Assembly: GCA_045593555.1 (NCBI GenBank)
Contig: JAZNWU010000040.1
Coordinates: forward strand, 1-11,737
DNA length: 11,737 nucleotides
Direction of reading: 5' to 3'
From: Fimenecus sp045593555
Lineage (GTDB): Bacteria > Bacillota > Clostridia > Oscillospirales > Acutalibacteraceae
The first letter of the stretch is position 1; each line of letters opens with the position of its first letter. Below the pieces are notes generated by a model. That model did no database searches. It worked only from the letters and a program-made list of their open reading frames with translations, and had not been told where the DNA came from. A program made the translations under genes and the position numbers. Positions 6,258 through 11,737 of this stretch are shown one piece after another.

Positions 6258-6299
6258 AGTGCAAACGCGTCATTAAAACCATTATAAACAGGTGATATT

Positions 6300-7445
6300 A
6301 TGGAAGACCTTTTAAGTATAAGAGAAAAAATAAATGAAATTGACAATAAAATAGTGGAACTCTGGAAAGAGAGAATGGAAACTTGTCTTTCCGTTGCACA
6401 GTATAAAAAAGAAAATAATCTTCCTGTTCTTGATGCAAGAAGAGAGTCTGAACTTCTTAACCGTATCGGTAATATGGCAGGTGAGGAGTTAGATGTTTAT
6501 TCCCGTGTGCTTTATGACACAATTATGACAGTTTCCAAGTCATATCAGCACAAGTATCTTTCAAATGACAATCCACTTACAGAGAAAATCAAAAATGCAG
6601 TGGAAAATACAGAAAAGCTTTTTCCACAAAAAGCAATAGTTGCTTGTCAGGGTGTTGAGGGTGCGTATTCAGGTATTGCCTGTGAAAAACTTTTCAAATA
6701 CCCAACAGTATCATATTTCAAAACATGGTATGATGTTGTAAATGCAGTTGAAAAAGGACTTTGCAAATATGGTGTGCTTCCTATTGAAAACAGTACAGCA
6801 GGAAGTGTTAATAATGTTTACGATTTAATGGCAGAGCATAATTTCTATATCGTAAAGAGCTTCCGCCTTAAAATCAATCATTGCCTTTTGAGTAATAAAG
6901 GTGCAACTCTTGATGGCATAAAAGAGATTTATTCTCACGAACAAGCAATAAATCAATGCAGCGAATTTCTTCGTCAGCATAGTGATATAAAGGTTAATGT
7001 CTGTGAAAATACTGCAGTTGCAGCAAAAATGGTTGTTGAAAGTGGTCGTACAGATGTGGCTGCTATCTCATCAGAAAACTGTCGTGACCTTTACGGTATG
7101 ACCTTACTTTCTAACGATGTGCAGAATAAGGATAATAACTACACAAGATTTATCTGCATTTCAAAAGATTTGGAAATTTATCCCGGTGCAGATAAAACAA
7201 GCTTTGTCCTCACTCTTCCTCACAGACCGGGTTCACTTTATCACACATTGGCTCGATTCTATGCTCTCGGTATCAATGTTATTAAACTTGAAAGCCGACC
7301 AATGCAGAATAAGGATTTTGAATTTATGTTCTATTTCGATATGTCGGTTTCAGTTTATGACAACGCATTTTATGAGATTCTTGAACAGTTAAGTGATGAA
7401 TGTGAATACTTCAACTATCTTGGCAGTTACTCGGAGGTAATGTAA
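6300..7445 (+). CDS. pheA: Bifunctional chorismate mutase / prephenate dehydratase (P-protein) with ACT domain
   Basis: A 381-residue protein with three domains. Residues 1-85 are an AroQ-type chorismate mutase: LLSIREKINEID with Arg8, KERM with Arg25, QYKK with Lys36, and a second charged segment DARRESELL. Residues 110-290 are prephenate dehydratase, with QGVEGAYSG (117-125), PIENSTAGSV (161-170) and YTRF (281-284, with the catalytic Thr). Residues 298-380 form an ACT domain with PHRPGSL (307-313) and ESRP (331-334), the region that binds Phe in feedback-inhibited family members. Together they turn chorismate into phenylpyruvate; the mutase can also supply prephenate to TyrA. AGGTGATATT precedes the ATG. 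The gap to aroC holds a GC-rich hairpin but no promoter was seen. The aroE/aroK gene follows after three bases. Confidence 0.94.
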   Translation: MEDLLSIREKINEIDNKIVELWKERMETCLSVAQYKKENNLPVLDARRESELLNRIGNMAGEELDVYSRVLYDTIMTVSKSYQHKYLSNDNPLTEKIKNAVENTEKLFPQKAIVACQGVEGAYSGIACEKLFKYPTVSYFKTWYDVVNAVEKGLCKYGVLPIENSTAGSVNNVYDLMAEHNFYIVKSFRLKINHCLLSNKGATLDGIKEIYSHEQAINQCSEFLRQHSDIKVNVCENTAVAAKMVVESGRTDVAAISSENCRDLYGMTLLSNDVQNKDNNYTRFICISKDLEIYPGADKTSFVLTLPHRPGSLYHTLARFYALGINVIKLESRPMQNKDFEFMFYFDMSVSVYDNAFYEILEQLSDECEYFNYLGSYSEVM

Positions 7446-7448
7446 TTT

Positions 7449-8672
7449 ATGTACGGATTATTAGGTGAACATCTGCCACATAGTTTTTCTCCGGAAATTC
7501 ATATGAATTTAGGTAATGAAGATTATCATCTTTTTGAGGTTGCTCCTGAGAATCTCGAAAAGTTTATGAAAGAGCATAATTTTGACGGTATCAATGTAAC
7601 GATTCCATATAAAAAATCTGTTATTCCATTTCTCGATGTGATTTCTCCTGAAGCCGAAAAAATCGGAGCAGTTAACACAATAACTGTCCGTGACGGGAAA
7701 CTTTACGGTGATAATACTGACTATTTTGGATTTAAGTATATGCTCGAAAAGTCAGGAATCAGCGTTGAGGGAAAAAAAACACTTGTGTTAGGTAGCGGCG
7801 GTGCATCTGCAACAGTACAGGCAGTGCTTCACGATATGGTGGCAAGTGAAATTGTAGTTGTATCTCGAAATGGCGATGACAACTATGTTAATATGTATAT
7901 GAAACATACAGATGCCCAGATTATCGTAAACACAACTCCTGTCGGAATGTACCCTGATAATCTTAATACACTTGTTGACCTTGACCGTTTCAAAAATCTT
8001 TCAGGAGTTCTTGATGTGGTGTATAACCCACTTAAAACAAAACTGATTCTTGATGCTATGGAGAGAAACATTCCTTGTGCTACAGGTCTTTCAATGCTTG
8101 TGGCTCAGGCAAAAAAAGCACACGAAATCTTTTTCGATACAAAGCTTGATACTTCTGTTTGTAAAAAAATCGAGAAAATATTACATAATCAGATGTGTAA
8201 TATCGTGCTTATCGGTATGGCAGGCTGTGGGAAATCAACTGTGGGAAATGCTCTTAGTGAAAAATTAGGTAAAGAGCTTGTCGATACTGATGAAATGATT
8301 GTGAATACAGAAAATAAGCCTATACCTGAAATATTTGCTGAAAAAGGTGAGGATTATTTCCGTTGGTGCGAAAATGTAGCAATAAATCTTGCAGGTAAAG
8401 AAAAGAGCCAGATAATCGCCACAGGTGGAGGCGTTATAACACGAGAAGAGAATTATAAGCCATTAAAACAAAATGGTATTATTGTATTTATCAATCGTGA
8501 TGCAGATTTGCTTCCGACAAACGGAAGACCTCTTTCACAAATGCATGGCGTAAAAGCACTTTATGAAAAGAGAATGCCTCTTTACCGTAAATTTGCAGAT
8601 ATTGAAATTGACGGTAATGGTACAATTGACGAAGTGGCAGATAGAATTATTAAGGAGCTTGAAAAAATATGA
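7449..8672 (+). CDS. aroE/aroK: Fused shikimate dehydrogenase - shikimate kinase
   Basis: One 407-residue reading frame holds two pathway enzymes. Residues 1 to about 245 are shikimate dehydrogenase (3-dehydroshikimate to shikimate with NADPH): SFSP (12-15), NVTIPYK (49-55, catalytic Lys55), Asn76, Asp91, the nucleotide loop GSGGAS (115-120), NTTPVGMYP (161-169) and Gln220. Residues from about 250 are shikimate kinase (shikimate to shikimate 3-phosphate with ATP): Walker A GMAGCGKST (256-264), DTDEM (279-283), FRWCE (304-308, the FRxxE motif), GGG (326-328), NGRPL (358-362) in the lid and Arg375. All key residues of both are present, so both halves look active. The junction (around 230-250) is short and helical. 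GGAGGT at 7433-7438 precedes the ATG. The stop overlaps the aroQ start (ATGA). Confidence 0.94.
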   Translation: MYGLLGEHLPHSFSPEIHMNLGNEDYHLFEVAPENLEKFMKEHNFDGINVTIPYKKSVIPFLDVISPEAEKIGAVNTITVRDGKLYGDNTDYFGFKYMLEKSGISVEGKKTLVLGSGGASATVQAVLHDMVASEIVVVSRNGDDNYVNMYMKHTDAQIIVNTTPVGMYPDNLNTLVDLDRFKNLSGVLDVVYNPLKTKLILDAMERNIPCATGLSMLVAQAKKAHEIFFDTKLDTSVCKKIEKILHNQMCNIVLIGMAGCGKSTVGNALSEKLGKELVDTDEMIVNTENKPIPEIFAEKGEDYFRWCENVAINLAGKEKSQIIATGGGVITREENYKPLKQNGIIVFINRDADLLPTNGRPLSQMHGVKALYEKRMPLYRKFADIEIDGNGTIDEVADRIIKELEKI

Positions 8673-9100
8673 AAATCCTTGTAATCAATGGACCAAATAT
8701 AAATATGCTCGGTATCCGTGAACCCGGCATTTACGGAAATGATAATTATAATAGTCTGCTCGATAAAATCAAAAATTGGGCAAATGAGCTTGACTGTGAA
8801 GTTAAATGCTTTCAGTCTAACCACGAAGGTTCAATCGTTGATGAAATTCAGCAGGCTTATGGTCAGTTCGACGGAATCGTAATCAACCCTGCAGCATACA
8901 CCCATACAAGTGTTGCTATCCTTGATGCTCTTAAATCCGTTGCAATCCCCGCTGTGGAGGTTCACATTTCGGATGTAACACAGCGTGAAGACTTCCGACA
9001 AGTTTCATATGCAGGTATGGCTTGTGAAGAACATATCATCGGCAAAGGTCTTGAAGGCTATCACCTTGCAATGAAATACCTTTGCAACAAATATAATTGA
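8669..9100 (+). CDS. aroQ: 3-Dehydroquinate dehydratase, type II
   Basis: A 143-residue enzyme, the usual size of the dodecameric type II class, that dehydrates 3-dehydroquinate to 3-dehydroshikimate. Active-site positions are all recognisable: NGPNINMLG (7-15), Arg17 and Tyr22 in the flexible lid REPGIYG, NPAAYTHTS (73-81, Asn73 and His79), EVHISD (97-102, His99) and Arg110 within REDFRQVS. It is last in the operon; its ATG overlaps the aroE/aroK stop by four bases (ATGA), indicating translational coupling. It is unrelated to the chorismate mutase fold also called AroQ. After the stop comes a two-hairpin repeat rather than a clear intrinsic terminator. Confidence 0.95.
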   Translation: MKILVINGPNINMLGIREPGIYGNDNYNSLLDKIKNWANELDCEVKCFQSNHEGSIVDEIQQAYGQFDGIVINPAAYTHTSVAILDALKSVAIPAVEVHISDVTQREDFRQVSYAGMACEEHIIGKGLEGYHLAMKYLCNKYN

Positions 9101-9118
9101 ATATCACGTAGTGGCATC

Positions 9119-9170
9119 GGCTCCCCACTTGATGGGGAGCTGTCATTTTCATCGAAAATGACTGAGGGGT
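9119..9170 (+). repeat. Dispersed two-hairpin repeat (forward copy) after aroQ
   Basis: Hairpin GCTCCCCA-CTTGA-TGGGGAGC (9120-9140), then GTCATTTTC-ATC-GAAAATGAC (9142-9162), then tail TGAGGGGT (9163-9170). The arrangement (TTGA loop, TGTCA at the junction, TGAC, GAGG tail) matches the minus-strand reading of 69-117, although stem sequences differ by paired changes. A short GGG...CCC stem followed by ATTTTT (to 9186) may add weak termination. It could stabilise or end the aro transcript, but its presence elsewhere in the window argues for a mobile or dispersed repeat. Confidence 0.65.
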
Positions 9171-9199
9171 CTTTCGTCCCATTTTTGTCACCAATAATC

Positions 9200-9228
9200 T
9201 TGACATTAATTTTTTACCGTGATATAAA
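9200..9228 (+). promoter_or_regulatory. Sigma-A promoter of the sialidase-like gene
   Basis: TTGACA (9200-9205), a 17-base spacer and TATAAA (9223-9228). Expected start is near 9235, giving a short leader before the AGGAGGGG ribosome site (9254-9261). This makes the following gene an independent transcription unit. Confidence 0.82.
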
Positions 9229-9267
9229 TAACTTATAATGTTTATACAATAATAGGAGGGGAATATA

Positions 9268-10398
9268 TTGAAAAATATATTAAAGAAGACAATAGCGATA
9301 ATTCTCTGTCTTTCAATGTTCGGCACACAACAGGTGTCTGCGTGTACAGGGATAAATTCTGCTGTTAATACCTTAACCGATTTTGTGGAGAGATTTGTCA
9401 GCGTGTTCACGGGAAGCGAAAACGAAAAGGCTGATATTGATTTCACTATGGAACAAGGAGAAATCTTTAAAGCAAGAAAATATTTCAGCGATTCTCACGC
9501 TTCTACTATTGTGAAAATGCCTGACGGAAATCTTATGTCTGCATTTTTCGCAGGTCCATGTGAAGGCGATAAAGATGTAAGAATCTGGTATAGTATCTAC
9601 GACGGTAATGAGTGGAGTGAGCCGGAACAAATGGCATCAGATGATAAGGTTGCTCACTGGAATCCTGTCCTTATCAATTACGGAACTTATGTAAGACTTT
9701 ATTATAAGGTTGGTATGGAAATTCCGTATTGGGTAACAAAATATACTGATTCTTATGACTGTGGCAAAACATGGACAGAGCCAAAAGAACTCGTTCCTGG
9801 AGATACAAGTGGCGGCAGAGGTCCTGTAAAGAATAAAGTTCTTATTACATCCGATGGAAAAATTATTGCACCTGCATCAAGTGAACAGGGCTCATGGAAA
9901 GCCTTTTTCGATATTTCCGAAGATGGTGGAAATACATGGACAAGAACCGATTTCATCGTTGCCAAGGATAGCAAAGGTAAAGAAGTCGGAATGATTCAGC
10001 CAACACTCTGGGAAGATAAAGATGGCAATATCCATGCAATGTTCAGAACAAAAGCAGGTTGGATTTACAGAGCAGACTCAACAGACGGTGGCCATACATG
10101 GTGTGAAGCTTATGCAACAGAGTTAATGAACAATAATAGTGGTATAGATTGTGTTACTACAGATAATGGTTGGCTGTGGCTTGTTTATACACCTGCAGGA
10201 ATGAAAGTGAGAAACAGACTTATTCTTTCAGTTTCCAAGGATAACGGTGAAACATGGGAAGATGTAACAACTCTTGAAGAAAGTATAAATCTTTTTGCAG
10301 AATATTCATATCCTGCAATTATCGCAGAAGGTAATAACCTTTATATTACATATACGTATAATAGAAAAACAATCAAATACGCATTTATCGAGTTTTAA
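9268..10398 (+). CDS. Secreted Asp-box (BNR) beta-propeller protein, sialidase-like family
   Basis: A 376-residue exported protein starting at TTG 9268, six bases after a strong AGGAGGGG site. Residues 1-26 are a signal peptide (KK, then IAIILCLSMFG); VSAC at 23-26 fits a lipobox, so it may be a lipoprotein, but ordinary cleavage is also possible. From about residue 65 it is a BNR_2-type propeller with four Asp boxes: SYDCGKTW (162-169), SEDGGNTW (217-224), STDGGHTW (271-278) and SKDNGETW (323-330). It also carries motifs I associate with the predicted neuraminidase group COG4692: SHASTIV (76-82), HWNPVL (130-135), YYKVG (145-149), GPVKNK (185-190), NNNSGID (288-294) and EYSYPAII (345-352). 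The FRIP arginine motif of classical GH33 sialidases is not present, so activity on sialic acid is unproven; another exo-glycosidase role is possible. It likely acts on host or diet glycans at the cell surface. Confidence 0.85.
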   Translation: MKNILKKTIAIILCLSMFGTQQVSACTGINSAVNTLTDFVERFVSVFTGSENEKADIDFTMEQGEIFKARKYFSDSHASTIVKMPDGNLMSAFFAGPCEGDKDVRIWYSIYDGNEWSEPEQMASDDKVAHWNPVLINYGTYVRLYYKVGMEIPYWVTKYTDSYDCGKTWTEPKELVPGDTSGGRGPVKNKVLITSDGKIIAPASSEQGSWKAFFDISEDGGNTWTRTDFIVAKDSKGKEVGMIQPTLWEDKDGNIHAMFRTKAGWIYRADSTDGGHTWCEAYATELMNNNSGIDCVTTDNGWLWLVYTPAGMKVRNRLILSVSKDNGETWEDVTTLEESINLFAEYSYPAIIAEGNNLYITYTYNRKTIKYAFIEF

Positions 10399-10406
10399 TA
10401 AATTAT

Positions 10407-10438
10407 GGCGAGGTTATAACCTCGCCGTTTTTCTTTTT
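10407..10438 (+). terminator. Intrinsic terminator after the sialidase-like gene
   Basis: GGCGAGGT-TATA-ACCTCGCC (10407-10426) is a perfect 8-bp GC-rich stem with a 4-base loop, followed by GTTTTTCTTTTT. It lies nine bases after the stop codon. It also sits just past the convergent hydrolase gene ending at 10437; on that strand the tail is only moderately T-rich, so bidirectional use is possible but weaker. The T-tract runs into the last codon of that gene. Confidence 0.9.
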
Positions 10439-11138
10439 ACTTACAAAATACATGTCTGCCAATTGTCGTAACAACTGGTCGTGACCTTATCCATCTGTTA
10501 CTTGTTTTTGCAGGATTATAATAGTATATAGCACCACCTGTAGGGTCCCAACCATTAATCGCATCTCTTGCAGCTTTTTTCGCTGTGTCATCAGGAGCTA
10601 CATTCCAGTTGCTGTCCCTGACTGCAGAAAATGCTCCTGCCTGATAAACAACTCCTGAAATAGAATCCGGGAATGATGAGTGTTGCACTCGATTAAGCAC
10701 AACTGCCCCAACTGCAACCTGACCTGTGTAACTTTCACCACGAGCTTCTGCTGCGATTACTTTGGCAAGAAGATAAATGTCATTTGAACTGTATCCGTTT
10801 GTGGACGATGATGACCCCGAGCCTAAACCTAAATATAACAAAGTTTTAGGTCCTGCAATTCCGTCTGCTGTAATTCCGCAATTTCTCTGAAAGTTTCGAA
10901 CAGCCTTTTGGGTTGCAGTTCCATAAATACCATCGACAGCCCCTGAATAAAATCCGAGGTTTTGAAGCTTTCTTTGAATCTGTCTGACTTCCTGACCACG
11001 GGAACCAAGGCTTGAAAGTGTTGCTGTGTTTTCATATACGAATCCTATTGATGCAATGACAATAGCATTTAATAGTATAATGGCAACTATCTGCCAGAAT
11101 ATCTGTTTTCCTGTGCGATTTTCCTTATTAGCATCCAT
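10437..11138 (-). CDS. Membrane-anchored SleB-type cell-wall hydrolase with peptidoglycan-binding domain
   Basis: A 233-residue protein. Residues 12-34 form one hydrophobic membrane segment after a basic N-terminus, probably an uncleaved anchor leaving the rest outside. Residues 44-103 are a PG_binding_1 repeat (LGSRGQEVRQIQRKL...GIYGTATQKAVRNFQ...GIAGPKTL). A Gly/Ser linker (105-118) leads to a Hydrolase_2 (SleB/CwlJ-like) domain at 120-233 with VIAAEARGE (128-135, containing the catalytic Glu), AVGAVVLNRV and YYYNPAKTSNRW. Such domains cleave peptidoglycan glycan strands, as lytic transglycosylases acting on spore cortex or during growth. The domain order matches SleB, but spore use cannot be concluded. 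I place the start at 11138, where GGAGAT (11150-11145) lies six bases upstream; an in-frame ATG at 11183 lacks a ribosome site. No convincing sigma-A promoter was found upstream. Confidence 0.88.
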   Translation of the reverse strand: MDANKENRTGKQIFWQIVAIILLNAIVIASIGFVYENTATLSSLGSRGQEVRQIQRKLQNLGFYSGAVDGIYGTATQKAVRNFQRNCGITADGIAGPKTLLYLGLGSGSSSSTNGYSSNDIYLLAKVIAAEARGESYTGQVAVGAVVLNRVQHSSFPDSISGVVYQAGAFSAVRDSNWNVAPDDTAKKAARDAINGWDPTGGAIYYYNPAKTSNRWIRSRPVVTTIGRHVFCK

Positions 11139-11249
11139 AAATATATCTCCGAATAAACAATATTTGTTATTTATACTATCCATAAATAGGTCTATTATTC
11201 AATTTAAACGGAATTTTATTGTTTACTTGAAAGAAAATGTGCAAAAAAG

Positions 11250-11316
11250 CGAACTGAAAAAAATTTTAAAAAAATTAAAAAAAGTTGTTGACAAGTTGAA
11301 TTTGTTGTGATATTAT
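11250..11316 (+). promoter_or_regulatory. rRNA operon promoter P1 with A/T-rich UP-like element
   Basis: TTGACA (11288-11293), a 17-base spacer and TATTAT (11311-11316), with an extended -10 TG at 11308-11309. The preceding 11257-11283 is almost pure A/T in runs, as expected of an UP element. The 13-bp palindrome TGATAT-T-ATATCA (11308-11320) covers the -10. Start expected near 11323. Confidence 0.85.
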
Positions 11317-11360
11317 ATCAAAGCTGTCTGCGAGAGAACATCGCTCAACAGTAAAAAACT

Positions 11361-11410
11361 TAAAAAAGTTTTAAAAAACTGTTGACAAGCTCGCGGAGTT
11401 TTGATATAAT
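11361..11410 (+). promoter_or_regulatory. rRNA operon promoter P2 (perfect consensus)
   Basis: TTGACA (11382-11387), a 17-base spacer and TATAAT (11405-11410), again with an extended -10 TG (11402-11403) and an A/T-rich upstream tract (11361-11379). It shares the GTTGACAAG block with P1, 94 bases away. A 7-bp inverted repeat GGAGTTT/AAACTCC (11395-11401 and 11412-11418) flanks the -10. Start expected near 11417. Tandem strong promoters are standard for rRNA operons. Confidence 0.92.
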
Positions 11411-11661
11411 GAAACTCCACCCGCCAAAACGGGTAGGACAAAATCTGAACCTTGAAAATTAAACAACGACGAGATAAGTAAAAGGAACCCTGTAGATTCT
11501 TTGAGAGTACGGAAGTACGAAGCAGAGAAGAAACAAGAAACAGTAATTCTGAGATAATCAGAATTTAACAAAACGCTAAGCGTTTAGAGTTTAAAAAAGT
11601 AAAGAGCTAAAAAGCACTTTAGAAAATGATTAGAACGAACCAAGGTTCGTATTAATACAAT
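11411..11661 (+). promoter_or_regulatory. rRNA leader with boxA-like site and hairpins
   Basis: This 250-base non-coding stretch precedes 16S rRNA. It holds a small hairpin ACCCG/CGGGT at the transcript start (11419-11434), a boxA-like CCTTGAAAATTAAACAAC segment near 11450-11467 (antitermination site by resemblance to Firmicute rRNA leaders), GTAC-GGAA-GTAC near 11507-11518, AATTCTGA/TCAGAATT (11545-11565), AAACGC/GCGTTT (11571-11585) and ACGAAC/GTTCGT (11635-11650). Which part pairs with the 3' flank of 16S for RNase III processing cannot be seen because that flank is outside the window. No ORF here looks real. Confidence 0.6.

Positions 11662-11737
<76 letters not shown>

Noticed and set aside
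9166..9186. GGG...CCC hairpin plus ATTTTT as an intrinsic terminator of the aro operon
   Set aside because: Only three pairs and an 8-9 base loop; too weak to call separately from the repeat.
9036..9446. 136-codon minus-strand reading frame across the aroQ end and sialidase start
   Set aside because: It crosses a repeat, a strong promoter and the start of a secreted protein on the other strand; its translation has no recognisable features.
11026..11310. 94-codon plus-strand reading frame between the hydrolase and the rRNA promoters
   Set aside because: It is antisense to the hydrolase start and ends in Lys/Leu-rich translation of the A/T-rich rRNA UP region.

Overview
The window is AT-rich chromosomal DNA from a bacterium of the Firmicutes, most likely class Clostridia and perhaps a gut Oscillospirales-type organism. 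That placement is inferred from strong AGGAGG / GGTGAT Shine-Dalgarno sites, consensus sigma-A promoters, protein sequence style, and dispersed hairpin repeats of a kind I recall from clostridial genomes. The 16S rRNA gene begins in the last 76 bases but is too short here to name a genus.

Layout from left to right. (1) 1-117: pieces of a short GC-rich hairpin repeat; a third copy lies at about 9119-9170. (2) 168-759: a divergent pair, a small DUF6809-like protein on the minus strand and an XRE-type repressor on the plus strand. The space between them holds two similar 19-bp palindromes. One sits exactly in the spacer of a consensus promoter for the minus-strand gene, the other at its expected transcription start. 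(3) 751-1000: a consensus promoter, a 28-codon leader peptide (residues 10-17 are YFYFSFFF) and a set of mutually exclusive RNA hairpins ending in an intrinsic terminator. This is a classic ribosome-mediated transcription attenuator sensing charged tRNA-Phe/Tyr. I regard it as the most interesting element of the window. (4) 1015-9100: eight tightly packed genes, aroF-tyrA-aroB-aroA-aroC-pheA-aroE/aroK-aroQ. They encode all seven shikimate-pathway steps plus chorismate mutase/prephenate dehydratase and prephenate dehydrogenase. (5) 9200-10438: a monocistronic secreted, possibly lipid-anchored, Asp-box beta-propeller protein of the sialidase-like superfamily, with its own promoter and terminator. 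(6) 10437-11138, minus strand: a membrane-anchored SleB-type cell-wall hydrolase with a peptidoglycan-binding domain. (7) 11250-11737: tandem rRNA promoters, a structured rRNA leader and the 5' end of 16S rRNA.

How it works together. When Phe or Tyr is scarce, a ribosome stalled on the aromatic codons of the leader should mask the 5' arm of the first hairpin. An exact 10-bp antiterminator then forms and transcription enters the aro operon. When both amino acids are plentiful the ribosome reaches the leader stop codon, covers the antiterminator arm, and the terminator forms. A second layer of control at enzyme level is suggested by the N-terminal ferredoxin-like domain of the DAHP synthase and the C-terminal ACT domain of PheA. 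TyrA lacks an ACT domain. The operon supplies chorismate and carries it as far as phenylpyruvate and 4-hydroxyphenylpyruvate; the final aminotransferase is not in the window.
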